Assembly (NCBI GenBank): GCA_933822405.4
Contig: CAKOGP040002436.1
Coordinates: 50,624-114,623 of the forward strand
DNA: 64,000 nucleotides
Source: Cylindrotheca closterium
Lineage: Eukaryota > Bacillariophyta > Bacillariophyceae > Bacillariales > Bacillariaceae
Direction of reading: 5' to 3'
The notes under the pieces are model-generated. The model was given only the letters and a program-made list of their open reading frames with translations. It had not been told where the DNA came from and did no database searches. A program made the translations under genes and the position numbers. Shown one piece after another: positions 1 to 9,614 of this stretch. Numbering within the stretch: position 1 is the first letter of the stretch; the number at the start of each line of letters is the position of its first letter.

Positions 1-917
1 AAGCGGCACGCCTACCAGAATCTGCATTGACACCCACCATTCAAGTGGAGCTCGATGGTGATTTTGTGACGGACGTATGGTCGCAAGAACAGGTTTGGGA
101 TACTAGTTCAGTTTTGATATTTGACAATTTAGTCAGTGATGACTTGAGGAAAGGTCTCCTCGACGTCACTTTAGGCACCACAAGTAGTGAAGAGACTTGG
201 GACGATGTCGGAAATGGACCAAATCCAGAACGATGGGTACGAGGTGGCCTCATTGACATTCCAGATGAAGAAGAAGAAGATGAAGCAGCACCGATACCGA
301 GTACGTCTTGGGGATTATCCGACGAGGCTATTGAGGACATTTGCTTTCATCATCACGATGCGATTCAAGAGTTTGAATGCATCTTGTCGCAACTATTCCC
401 ACAATTCATTGTGACGAGATTGCCAGAAGCTGTCTTTGGTGAAACAGTCTCGCCACTTACAGCGAACGCTCCAACTTTCAAGGACGAGTTTTCGATTCAT
501 ATTGATGGAGATCCAAACCAGACACCACCATCTCCTTGGACTGACGTGTATGGTCGCTACCCAAATCGCATCCGAGGGAAACCACGTTTCATGAGCTGTC
601 TATTGTACCTGAACGATGAATGGGAAGAAGAGTGGGGAGCCCAAACTCGATTTTTGGATTTACCAACCGACACGCTCTATGGTGTCACCCCCAAGCCAGG
701 TCGATGCGTAGTAATGGATCAAGACTGCAGCCACACGGTAGTTGCGCCAAATGAAAGTGCAGGCAATAGACCACGGTACTCCTTGGTATGGAAGCTGATA
801 CTCCATCCTCGAGAAAACCTTCAAGATATGACTGATCTAGCTGTGGGTAGAACTTGGCCTGAGCCAACGCTGTTTGGAAGTGCCAAAAGACAAGAAGCAA
901 ATGCGATCATAGAGTAA
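1..917 (+). CDS. 2OG-Fe(II) oxygenase (prolyl 4-hydroxylase-like), 5' partial
   Basis: The reading frame is open from base 3 to the TAA at 915-917 with no stop back to the window edge, so the true start lies upstream or in an earlier exon. The first in-frame initiation-like codon in the window is only a TTG at 27. The protein shows the double-stranded beta-helix pattern of 2-oxoglutarate/Fe(II) dioxygenases: HxD in FSIHIDGD, the segment CLLYLNDEWEEEWGAQTRF typical of this fold, a distal His in DQDCSHTVV, and an Arg in RPRYSLVW that would bind 2-oxoglutarate. An acidic stretch (EEEEDE) precedes the domain. The substrate cannot be told from sequence. The family oxidises prolyl residues or small molecules using O2 and 2-oxoglutarate. 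It lies tail to tail with the next gene, 24 bases apart. Confidence 0.75.
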   Translation, partial: AARLPESALTPTIQVELDGDFVTDVWSQEQVWDTSSVLIFDNLVSDDLRKGLLDVTLGTTSSEETWDDVGNGPNPERWVRGGLIDIPDEEEEDEAAPIPSTSWGLSDEAIEDICFHHHDAIQEFECILSQLFPQFIVTRLPEAVFGETVSPLTANAPTFKDEFSIHIDGDPNQTPPSPWTDVYGRYPNRIRGKPRFMSCLLYLNDEWEEEWGAQTRFLDLPTDTLYGVTPKPGRCVVMDQDCSHTVVAPNESAGNRPRYSLVWKLILHPRENLQDMTDLAVGRTWPEPTLFGSAKRQEANAIIE

Positions 918-941
918 TGGAAACGAAGGGGGGAGTCCTGA

Positions 942-2273
942 TTAGTTTCTACTTTTCTGATGATCCTCAAATCTCTGGCAATCTTCTATCGTCAAATCTC
1001 TCAGCTTTGTCACTGCTAGCAACTTTGGATAGTGCAGATTCTCGTCGTACACGTCGTTGTGTTGACTCGATGCATTCTCATGAGCCTCTTCAATTGCTGA
1101 ATGTTGAATCCACTTTATCGATACCAAGTCATTATCTCCCACACATGCGAGCAGGCTTACGAAATTGTCCAACGAATCTCCTCGTTTTGGCTGACAAAAG
1201 AGGGCAATCCCTCCAACACAGAGCGATCGAAGAGTTGTCGCTACCAAAGCTGCATGAAAGTTTTGAAAGTGAACACAGTCCGAGATTAGGACTACATCTT
1301 GCTGCTCAGGTAGACTGGATTCCAGCTCAGTGGTCCAGAGTAAGCAATTGGTTTCAATAGAAAGAGAATGATAGGGGTGCTTGCTGTTTTCCGAGCAAAA
1401 GGCTTTCGTCAATACTTGGTTCACATCATTGTTCTTCACTCCTTCTGCATGCCCATCAGTCAGGGTAACATCAATCCTTGTTGATGACGAAGCCTCGCTG
1501 TTGTCTTGTACCAAGCGTAATCCTAGAGCAATGGCTGCCAGTCCTGCCATTCCAGTTCCCAACTCCAGTATTCGTCGTGCTGACCGTATACCATTGCAGT
1601 TTTTGAACAACGACAAAAAGGCGTCAAGGTGGTGATAGAGAAGGAAGGAAAGTGTACGTTCCGAGTCCCATACACATATATTTCCTGTATTATCGACTCC
1701 AGTCGTGCGGTGACTGACGAGATCTTGTATCGACAACTTTGTTTCGAATGGTTCTCGTGTGAACAAACTACAAGACTCGTCCAGTTTGTACTGACGGCAG
1801 GTGTATTTTGTCAATGTTTTGGAAGATTCTTGCACCAAGATTGTAATCTTCTCTGGCGGATTCTTATCGTCGACCACAAGCAGATGAACCACAGATTGGC
1901 ACCTTTCTTTTAGCTTTCCAATAAGTTCAGTGGATACTGAAGATGGTACCTTTGCAATATCGAGACACTTGCCATTGGGATGAAATGCAGCCAGAGCGTA
2001 AACTTTGAACTCTAATCTATCAAGATTCTTGTCAAGCGATAATTGGTCATCAAATGCGTGAAGCTTTAGGGCTCCTTCCAGGATTTTGTAGCCTTCGTTA
2101 GTGGTTCCTTCACTGGCGGTGGTTGGCTCCAATAGTTGATATCCTGCAAATCTGTGAATTGAATGTTCGTTCGAAGACTGCGCTTTCTGTAACAACGCAT
2201 TCCTTAATATGGACCAACGTGCTTTGGCACGGTCCTTCTTCATTTCGTCACCACCATTGCTGTTGACCATCAT
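942..2273 (-). CDS. CAMKMT: Calmodulin-lysine N-methyltransferase-like protein
   Basis: A single-exon gene for 443 residues. The N-terminal ARWSILRNALLQK segment resembles the N-terminus of CaM-KMT. NTGNICVWDSE (about 195-205) matches the family signature before the methyltransferase fold. ELGTGMAGLAA (about 237-247) is the SAM-binding motif I, and LISDCVHF near residue 325 corresponds to the acidic post-motif loop. This belongs to the METTL21/family-16 seven-beta-strand methyltransferases, which trimethylate lysines; CaM-KMT modifies calmodulin Lys115. The protein is longer than animal homologues (about 320 residues), with extra sequence between residues 40 and 180. Substrate assignment is by family resemblance only. 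ATG at 2273 is followed by a second at 2270; either could be used. Confidence 0.72.
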   Translation of the reverse strand: MMVNSNGGDEMKKDRAKARWSILRNALLQKAQSSNEHSIHRFAGYQLLEPTTASEGTTNEGYKILEGALKLHAFDDQLSLDKNLDRLEFKVYALAAFHPNGKCLDIAKVPSSVSTELIGKLKERCQSVVHLLVVDDKNPPEKITILVQESSKTLTKYTCRQYKLDESCSLFTREPFETKLSIQDLVSHRTTGVDNTGNICVWDSERTLSFLLYHHLDAFLSLFKNCNGIRSARRILELGTGMAGLAAIALGLRLVQDNSEASSSTRIDVTLTDGHAEGVKNNDVNQVLTKAFCSENSKHPYHSLSIETNCLLWTTELESSLPEQQDVVLISDCVHFQNFHAALVATTLRSLCVGGIALFCQPKRGDSLDNFVSLLACVGDNDLVSIKWIQHSAIEEAHENASSQHNDVYDENLHYPKLLAVTKLRDLTIEDCQRFEDHQKSRN

Positions 2274-2490
2274 CTCATCCTACCATAGTATGCAGTCTAT
2301 CACTATTGTTGTTGTATGTAATCGTCATTTTTAGGTTAGGACTCCGGGTTACCTTCTGAACCAGTACATTTTCCATGAATACCTTGTCTGTTTTTTTCGG
2401 AGACATACTGTAGATCAATGCCATTTAATAAAACCAAATACAAACGATATGTATCTACCAGTAGGCAATACATCTTGTCATTTTATTTCT

Positions 2491-4152
2491 CTAGATAGTA
2501 TCTTTTGGCTTTTGGCACCTTCGATAGTTGCGAAAGTGTGTGGCAATCTTGATTCCAGCTGCTACATCGGAAACCTCCTCCCATTGCCCACCGTCCTTGA
2601 TCGGTTTTAGGAATCTTCCCCCAGTGCCCTTGATCTCCTTCACTATGGACTCTGCAAGCTTCTTCTTTTTACCTCTATTGGACGCATCGTATTCCAAGGC
2701 CATTCCCTCTACAAGTTCTCGAAGTCGCAGGTTTCCTGCCTGATTGAACTGTCTTCCAAACAAGACATCATTCTCAGTCGGTTCACCCACAGTAATCCGC
2801 CCACCTCCCGTTTCAGTATTCGCCGCTGCCCTTTGTTGCGATCCGCTTGGACGACGCAAATTCCGAAACATTTGAGTAATCTTTTCGCGAACTTCGCTGA
2901 TTGGAACGTCTTCCCACCATAAACCGGTCGAGTCTTGCTTGAGGAATCTGCCTCCACCTCGCTTGATTTCAGCTATCATGGAGTCCACTAGTTCTCTCTT
3001 CTCTTTGGGGCCTCCCAAAGAGTATGGACTGGAATGACGCAATGCTAGACGTCGCAAACGTTCATTGCCATTGCCCTTTGTCTTTTTTCCAATGAAAACA
3101 ACATCATTCGTATTTGGTTCATGTTTGTTTGGATCTCTCAGTGATGATGCTTCAACTGTGGACTCTTGCCGGAGACAATCTTCGTACCAGCTTAGATGAT
3201 TGTCCAACATGTCTTCGTTGTCGTTCACTGCAAATTGCAACGCTTCTGGTGGAATGCCATATGTCGACAGATTATACTGACATTCGACAGGGGAACCATG
3301 ATGAATTTTTATCTTTGAGCGAAACTTGTCCGGAGTTATGGTGATCCCGGCCTTGGCAATCGCAACCGAGATTGCTTCATCCACACAATAGTGAAACCCA
3401 GCTATATGGTACGGCAGCGACAGGGCAACTTTAGCATTTTCAACAAAGCCTGCACCATTCAGCTTGTCTCGGTATTTTCCTGCAGTATAACTAATAAACA
3501 CAATCCCACGACTTGGAATCTCCAAAGACTTGATTGCATTCATACCGAGGTAAAATCGAGCTCTCAGTTCACTCAAAAGACTTTTGCCACTTCTAAGTCC
3601 TGCAATTTCCAGGACTATACTTCTTCCTGCACGGTCCGTAAACGGCAAGAGTTGGAAGCTTCCCGCGAGCAAGTCTTCCTTGTCTTCCACAGTTAAGTCC
3701 TTCAGCGTAATTTCTTCAGTTAGTTTTTCCAGACCAAAAAGCTCCAATTTGATATCCAAGAATCTGATTATTTGTTTGGCAGCAACCTTTGGGTCGTATC
3801 GGTTTGCCCTTAAAAACATCATGCGGAAATCATAGTTTTGGCAAAAATCTCGATTCAGCGACTGGGCGCAAGCAAACGCGGTTCCCATTTTCATTCTATT
3901 CAGATGCTCGTCCAGTCTATCTAGCAAGACTTTGACTTCCACCTTTTCCTCGGAAATCGTCGCCGAGACTCCGTGTAAGTCTTCTTGTTCTTGCTGCAAC
4001 TCTTCAAAGGTGAGTCGCGTCATCCCTTCGGTCAACAAGGTATCCACATCTTCCTTTTTCACGTTGGTTGTAAATACAGGAATATTTCCTGCTTGATTGC
4101 ATAGTCGCATGCAACCTGGGGATTGCTCTATGTACTCAGCGTTCATTGTCAT
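2491..4152 (-). CDS. CRAL-TRIO domain protein with two C-terminal DUF6824 domains
   Basis: A single-exon gene for 553 residues. Residues about 100-305 resemble a CRAL-TRIO N-terminal helix bundle plus lipid-binding core: FRMMFLRANRYD, then GRSIVLEIAGL and RGIVFISYTAGKYRD. This fold carries lipids or hydrophobic ligands. Two repeats follow, about 349-434 and 460-545. Each starts with a NDVxFxG motif and continues through an EIK-GxGGRFLK core to an F-RN-RR end. This is the DUF6824 pattern known from many diatom proteins and often assumed to bind DNA or act in regulation. The two copies differ, the first having lost the usual FGR turn (FIGKK). The combination suggests a lipid-sensing or membrane-linked regulator, but that is inference. 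Two in-frame ATGs lie at 4152 and 4146. Confidence 0.75.
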   Translation of the reverse strand: MTMNAEYIEQSPGCMRLCNQAGNIPVFTTNVKKEDVDTLLTEGMTRLTFEELQQEQEDLHGVSATISEEKVEVKVLLDRLDEHLNRMKMGTAFACAQSLNRDFCQNYDFRMMFLRANRYDPKVAAKQIIRFLDIKLELFGLEKLTEEITLKDLTVEDKEDLLAGSFQLLPFTDRAGRSIVLEIAGLRSGKSLLSELRARFYLGMNAIKSLEIPSRGIVFISYTAGKYRDKLNGAGFVENAKVALSLPYHIAGFHYCVDEAISVAIAKAGITITPDKFRSKIKIHHGSPVECQYNLSTYGIPPEALQFAVNDNEDMLDNHLSWYEDCLRQESTVEASSLRDPNKHEPNTNDVVFIGKKTKGNGNERLRRLALRHSSPYSLGGPKEKRELVDSMIAEIKRGGGRFLKQDSTGLWWEDVPISEVREKITQMFRNLRRPSGSQQRAAANTETGGGRITVGEPTENDVLFGRQFNQAGNLRLRELVEGMALEYDASNRGKKKKLAESIVKEIKGTGGRFLKPIKDGGQWEEVSDVAAGIKIATHFRNYRRCQKPKDTI

Positions 4153-5235
4153 TGTGTCAATACTTGTGTTTAGAAGTGAGGCTCTTCAGATCTCATGAAG
4201 TGCAACCAAACGATGCCACAGAAGAGGCTTTGAGATACTGGTTTTTTAGAGAATAATTGGCCACGTGTTATTAATTATCGTTTCCGGGAATTATAATAGA
4301 CCGATTTGGTTATTTTTAGAGATTTTTATCACGGGTAAAGTCAATGGCGGTCGAAATTATCATCGAGCGCACCAGCCAGATGTCCTGTAGGAAGCGAACA
4401 CTGTTGGTAGTAGAGCTCCGCTATTCCACCAGCAAAGTTGCAACAGTACGCCGTCCCGGTCCGCACACATTAATTAAAGACTATCTTTCACACTACGAGT
4501 ATTGTACCTTGTACCTTTACGATCAGGGTCTTTCTTTCAATCAAGAGAAAGAGTCGAGTTCTGTAAAAAGAATGACTTATGGTCCTTACCAGCCTTCACA
4601 ACCTTACTTTTCGTATGGTACGTTCATCTGACGAAGTTGAGTATCTGGTAACTTTGTGTGGTGCCTGTCCATTCTTCTTCCTTGCCGACACTAGTAGTTT
4701 TTTGGCATTGAAATAATGTATTGTATGAATAGGTTCCAGCAGTACTGGACATCCTTCAGTGAAATTGTTGGCTGTAGGTCTCGCATTCTTCGTTCTTCGC
4801 AATGAAGAGCGAGGAGCTAGACCAAAGCGAGGTAGAACTGCCTGACTCCTCCTGCTCTGTACTTTCGTTCGTTGACTATGTACAAGGTTTGCGACGCTCA
4901 GCAAGCGGAGTCTTTCCTACCCTCCTGCAGTGGGTCCCATGGTTCTACTTCTGAGTACAACCTTTGGCGTATCACCACAGCATGGGCTTCGCGAACCTCG
5001 GTCGCTCCGCCAAACGTCAACCTTCCGATAGAAACTCCAGGCTGGTACGAGTACAAACTGAACATGAACGGTTTCCATTGCGAAAAGGTTCTTTTTCGCA
5101 TTTCTGTGCCCACTAAAGTCTCGGACTGTCCACTATTTTAATTGTGAAGCACCTATTCTTTGTCGCCGTACCCACCATTTTCTCCGAACATTCGAACAAT
5201 TTTTACTATACCATCATTTTCCGAGTGGTGGCAAC
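4153..5235. other. Intergenic stretch
   Basis: About 1.1 kb between the CRAL-TRIO gene start and the tRNA. Open frames of 70-100 codons exist on both strands, but none has a recognisable domain or consistent composition, so none is called. The part next to 4152 should hold the promoter of the CRAL-TRIO gene. No repeat was recognised. Confidence 0.4.
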
Positions 5236-5320
5236 GGGGGTGTAGCTCAGGGGTAGAGCGTCCGCTTTGCATTCAATTCAAGATTGCGGAAGGTCAGGGG
5301 TTCGATTCCCCTCACCTCCA
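5236..5320 (+). tRNA. tRNA-Ala (anticodon TGC) with a 13-base intron
   Basis: The full cloverleaf can be built by hand. The acceptor stem GGGGGTG (5236-5242) pairs with CACCTCC (5313-5319), with one G-T pair, followed by discriminator A at 5320. The D arm is GCTCAGGGGTAGAGC. The anticodon stem TCCGC (5261-5265) pairs with GCGGA (5286-5290), with TGC at 5268-5270. The T arm AGGGG-TTCGATT-CCCCT gives a perfect stem and a canonical B box. A 13-base intron (5272-5284) lies one base 3' of the anticodon, the usual place for eukaryotic nuclear tRNA introns. TTTT directly after the gene (5321-5324) is a Pol III terminator. Decodes GCN alanine codons. Confidence 0.95.
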
Positions 5321-6032
5321 TTTTGCTGTTTCAGGGTTGTGGACAGCATGCAATGAAACCGCATACCTTTTATTTTACTATCGAGCTTCTTCAAAGTTTT
5401 AGGGGAAACAGCACAGTAGTATTGTGGAGACTCAGCTACGGAATCCTTAGTGTAGTTTGGTGAGAGGACTGCTACCTCTCTTTTTTCCCGTTCGAGACAA
5501 CAATAAATAATAGCAGCTAATTGATAAAGATACAGCGATGGCAACATCTCCCTCGCTTCAGGCCCATCCACTGGATTTGGAGCAAGGTCCAGTCACGTTT
5601 GCTCTACAATCTCACGATTTTTGACTGAAAGAACTTGGAATCAAGCTACAAAGGAACGCTTGACTGGACCAAAAGAGATGGCTTGCCAGTCATATATCAA
5701 TCTAGTAGCAAGCCAGTCATGTATCAGTAGGCAGTAGACCAAGAAGTGTACTAGTGTATGCTGTCTAGATTTCAGGCAGTAGGGGTTGTGGGTTGTGTAG
5801 CTACAGTAGGTGATGCCTGGTGTTGCAACAAGCATGCCACAGAAATTCGATACAAAAAGAGCATGGACTTATTGACTATTGGGTTAATTACACCACCAAC
5901 ACCAGCTACTTTTTATACATTAAAATATTTTGATGGTAGGTGTAGTACAATATCATTTCCAACCAAAGCGGTCATCCCACCATTCAACTTCTCCTGTTGC
6001 GCATTAAGGAAAAAGTCCCATTTCATAGCCCT
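5321..6032. other. Intergenic stretch with a short imperfect direct repeat
   Basis: Between the tRNA terminator and the 3' end of the first receptor gene. Around 5680-5730 there is a short imperfect direct repeat (GCCAGTCATATATCA and GCCAGTCATGTATCA). No credible gene is seen; the open frame running from 5758 into the receptor gene is antisense to its second exon. Confidence 0.4.
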
Positions 6033-7355
6033 TTACACATTTCCCGAAGCAGACTCACTGAATGGAGGAATAGAATGCAATTCTCCAGCTTCAAGACCAA
6101 AAGCTATTTCATATGCACTCCTACGCAGTGGCCTGCTGCTGCTGGTCATAGTTGTGTCACTCTTATGGGCTGCGTCATCATCCTTATCGGCATTGTCATC
6201 TACTTCATCTTGCTGCTCTTCATCGTTCAAGTTAATTGATGCGCTTCTCTCTTTGATTCCGAGAAATATTTGGGCTGGTTTCTCGAGAGTGGTTGGGATG
6301 GGTTCCAACACAGCCTGATTTTTTTTCCTTGTACAACAAAATACAAGATTCTTACAGGCAACCTGAATGTCTGGCTTTTGAATACAAGTTGCAGCCGATA
6401 CGGCTCCTTGTAGGTGCGCCCATATAGCTCCAAAGGTCACATACGGCCAGGACAGCCAATTGCCAGCCACAAACGTAAGAAAAAGAGCCGGAACCCACAT
6501 CTAAGAGCGTGGGTGAGATTGAGATTCTTGCCAAACAACTGAGCTCGCTGACAGAAACAGTCAATAACGTACCACAAAGTATACCAACAATAATCGGAAA
6601 AATATCATCAGAGTCTTTCGCTGCTCTCGGTGCGGAAGAAGCTTGTTCTTTGCAATGTCAAAGACGACGTAGCAAATGTAGAACAGCGGTAGGAAGAACA
6701 CCAGCGGAGCGTATAGTAGGTAAAAGAACAGTGTGCTGCGAAAGTCATATGGCATCGGTAGGCAAAACACTCCACTGTAGACATTGTTACGAATTGGCCA
6801 CCAAGTTTCGGAAACTCCCCAGTTTGACCATGAGGCCACGAATAATGCAAATGCATAGACTATCAGACACTGCTTGATCACCATTTCTCGCGTAGGGGGG
6901 TGATATCGTATCGCATTTCTCGAGCATTTCAACATTATGTGCAACTGATACACCACAATTGCATTTATCCACGTACTTGATGTAATCGCAAACATGCAGT
7001 AGAGAGACTGAAACACACATCCGTCAACAGAAAAGTACCGGATTTTTTGCAGGTTCAAGCCGCAGGAGGCAATGCAAGATGCAGAAAAATTTATGTCCGG
7101 AGCAAGAAGGAAGAGAATATAGATGTTGAACGGATTACGGCGACATTTCTTGTCTCGCAATATTGCAACGAAAACAAACACCATCAGAATCACTGCGATT
7201 GACAAGATAGTGACGAATAGAATCCACTGGATTCGCAAAGAATCGTCGGAGGGGGCGGCAACTTGATTATCATAAACAGTGCTATTTCCGTTCAATTCCC
7301 ATTCTCTTATTTCAATCTTCACTCCAAATTCGTCATTTTGAGCTTTCATCGACAT
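6033..7355 (-). CDS. Seven-transmembrane receptor (GPCR-like), copy 1
   Basis: Two exons, 7355-6573 and 6500-6033, separated by a 72-base GT-AG intron (6572-6501) that falls inside TM6; 416 residues. Seven hydrophobic helices can be placed: WILFVTILSIAVILMVFVF; IYILFLLAPDINFSASCIA; LYCMFAITSSTWINAIVVY; KQCLIVYAFALFVASWSNW; FYLLYAPLVFFLPLFYICY; MIFFRLLLVYFV plus MWVPALFLTFV across the splice; WLSWPYVTFGAIWAHLQGA. A Cys before TM3 and one before TM5 (VFCLP) could form the conserved extracellular disulphide, and WxP in TM6 resembles the rhodopsin-family toggle. N-glycosylation (NST) precedes TM1 and an acidic tail follows TM7. The ligand is unknown. Start chosen at the MSMKAQND ATG because it is shared with copy 2. 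A closely similar paralogue lies at 10612-11961. Confidence 0.8.
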
Positions 7356-7739
7356 GGTGTAATGCACTCGAACGAGATTTTTATGATCAGATTGTCAGTG
7401 GATTGGGAAAAAAGCTCCTACACAATCTGGTTCGACACTGAACTTCGCGCAAGATTGATTCTTTTGTGCTCATTTTTTTATTTAACATCTTCTGACTCGA
7501 GGAAGTTCAACGCATACAGCACCACTGGTAAACATTTATTTATGCTGACTAAGATCTTCTTCTTCTGCCATCAATCTTGCTCGCGCGGTGAACGTGACCT
7601 GATTCAAAGAATATCTTGTGGCACTAGGGAAGAAAACGTTTAGACAGATCATCTTCTTATCAAGAAGTGTAATCAATATCGACAGCGCCGGTATTGGTAC
7701 CGGTACCAGGTTGAAGTTGCAGGACCAATACCAGTACCA
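7356..7739. other. Upstream region of receptor copy 1
   Basis: No gene seen. Homology with the second receptor locus stops at the start codon, so the two copies have different 5' flanks. At about 7690-7738 there is an inverted arrangement (GGTATTGGTACCGGTACC and GGACCAATACCAGTACC) that includes one of the TACCGGTA-type palindromes recurring between genes in this window. Confidence 0.4.
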
Positions 7740-7891
7740 GGCCCATCACGCAAAAAACGTAGTGGCGTGCCTGCCAAGACATTCCTGTGCGAGCTGGTCA
7801 AGCCTCCTTCAAATCGAACGGGTCGTGTTGGACACATGATGGTGCCACCCGCAATGTTCGGTCTATCCGCGAACACTCCAACATTTTACAG

Positions 7892-8016
7892 CGAATTGAA
7901 AAATTCGCGGCTATTTAACCGCGAATTGAAAAATTCGCGGCTATTTAACCGCGAATTGGCTTCATTCGCCGTTGTGATAACCGCGAATTGAAAAAGCGCC
8001 GTTGCTTTAACCGCGA
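7892..8016 (+). repeat. Left cluster of 30-base repeats
   Basis: Two identical tandem units (7892-7921 and 7922-7951) followed by two diverged ones (7952-7983 and 7984-8013) and the start of another. Each unit contains GCGAATT-GAAA-AATTCGC or a variant of it, so each can form a short hairpin. Confidence 0.85.
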
Positions 8017-8096
8017 ATTCATAATATTCTAAAACTTCTTCAACAAAACCAAACAAATCCATCAATGGTGTTTGTGGAGCCTGAGACGCCCTGGAA

Positions 8097-8500
8097 GATC
8101 AGCAGGGCAAAACAAATCATCCAGGAACTACCGGGGATCTGTCGCCCGATAGAGAAGCCGTAGATGATGAAGGAAAGAAGTAGACGATGAAGGGAACAAC
8201 ATGATTCCAAAAGTCATCTGAAAATGATTTGCGAAATGGGCGAGGAGTCTACCAGGTACAGGTACGAAGGGAGATCGGAAAAGTGGGATCCCAAGAAACT
8301 TGCTACCAGGCTCAGAAGTTTTAAAAAGGCGAACAATATCTTGGAGCATAAGATGGGACGAAAAATCAGCAGGGCAAAAGAAATTCTATGGGATCTCTTG
8401 CACACCGCTGCTCCTGGAGTCGCCCATTCCACTCGATGGGGAAATGTTGACTCCAAAAGTCATCTTGAAGAAGGTGTGTGACATGAGCGGCGAGAAAAAT
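8097..8500 (+). repeat. Degraded internal direct duplication of about 250-265 bases
   Basis: ATCAGCAGGGCAAAA occurs near 8099 and 8365. CCAAAAGTCATCT occurs near 8209 and 8454, preceded in both by a related GATG-GGGAA segment and followed by AAATGGGCGAG or CATGAGCGGCGAG. The spacing of the pairs is about 265 and 246 bases, showing a diverged tandem duplication inside the candidate transposon. There is no continuous reading frame across it. Confidence 0.55.
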
Positions 8501-9089
8501 AGGAAGTGGAACAAGGTGATTTCGAATATTTTGCTGATAGACTGAGAGCGCTGCAGAAGCAAGAAAACCAGAAGATCAGCAGAGGAGTCGTCGAGGACCA
8601 CTAGGCTCATGTCAAACAGTTCGTCGACAACCATCCAGTAACATCCTTTCAAAGCTACTACAAAATATTCATTGACAACGATCGGATGCCCAGAAGCTTC
8701 TGCGTCAAGCTATGGACGAGGATGGAAAAGATAAGCCTCCTGTAAGATAACAAGATCTATGGCGTTCTTAACGAAAACAGTATTGCAAGGAGTTTTCTTT
8801 GAATGTTTTCAGGGAATGCAACTACCAGGAGAATAGAACAGGAAAGTACTTGCACGCTCTCAAAGTCAAGGGGTAGAATCATAGATCTATAACGTAGTAT
8901 TGATGCTAAAGGAGACTATTTACACTTGTATTTTCACTATTGGAACAGCTGCTTTTCCTCTCTCTAGAGACTCTCAAGAGGACAGCTTTCCCAATCCAAA
9001 CATAGGAAGAAACCCTGTGATTGAGGAACAAAACATTCTATTGCATGGTATTGTTGTATGGAGGAAGAAATGAGAGTGATTCTACATAA

Positions 9090-9240
9090 CTCAATTCGCG
9101 GTTCAATTAACCGCGAATTTAGAATTCGCTACTAAATAACCGCGAATTGAAAAATTCACTGTTAAATTTACCGCGATTTTAGAATTCGCTGTTAAATTTA
9201 CCGCGATTTTTTCAATTCGCGGTTAATTAACCGCGAATTG
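9090..9240 (+). repeat. Right cluster of CGCGAATT repeats with a perfect 28-base palindrome
   Basis: Four to five diverged units of about 31 bases carrying AATTCGC and ACCGCGAATT/ACCGCGATTTT. The cluster ends in 9213-9240, which equals its own reverse complement (half-site CAATTCGCGGTTAA). It mirrors the cluster at 7892-8016. A separate GC-rich hairpin, GCCCGC-TTCGC-GCGGGC, follows at 9269-9285. Confidence 0.8.
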
Positions 9241-9614
9241 TCGTTGAAAGATTTTCTTAATCCGTAACGCCCGCTTCGCGCGGGCTGTTCGGTTTCATGA
9301 TATGGTTGCCTCCGCGACACGTACTGGCTGGCGATCGAAGAAGTATTCGGCTGGCGCGTACTGACATTTTTACGTGATGGGCCAGAACCAGCGGTGCAGA
9401 TTGCGCCTTTCCGAGGTTCCCGCGCGACAACACTTTTCACAACCTTTTCATTTCGGAAGTGGTCAAGATTGCCCCCTCCACCGTTCTCTGATTCTCCTCT
9501 TCTCTTTTGCTCATTTTGAATTCTTTCAAAAAAAATCTGACTCATCACCGAGCAATCCTTCCCATCATTTTCGATGACAACCAGTGAGCCAACCAAAGAT
9601 CCAACAACAGAACA

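Larger units (their letters stand above)
7740..9383. mobile_element. Candidate non-autonomous DNA transposon with inverted ends and palindromic subterminal repeats
   Basis: The left end GGCCCATCACGCAAAAA (7740-7756) is matched 16 of 17 by the reverse complement of 9367-9383. Inside each end is a cluster of roughly 30-base repeats built on CGCGAATT: 7892-8016 on the left and about 9090-9240 on the right, including a perfect 28-base palindrome at 9213-9240. The interior (8040-9080) has no convincing open frame, but it contains a degraded duplication. No transposase was recognised. Terminal inverted repeats with subterminal repeat clusters are typical of hAT, CACTA or Mutator-type elements, and the superfamily cannot be decided. 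A target-site duplication could not be fixed with confidence. It sits between two members of the receptor/DUF4079 duplication. Confidence 0.55.

Noticed and set aside
4344..5141. Several open frames of 70-100 codons
   Set aside because: No domain, no paralogue, and overlap on both strands; kept as intergenic.
5758..6318. 186-codon plus-strand open frame
   Set aside because: It lies opposite exon 2 of receptor copy 1, whose coding pattern is conserved in the paralogue.
6509..6877. Plus-strand open frame also present, longer, at 10899-11483
   Set aside because: Repeated only because the receptor gene underneath is duplicated; no domain of its own.
7740..9383. Helitron
   Set aside because: Inverted ends and subterminal palindromes do not fit Helitrons, which lack terminal inverted repeats.
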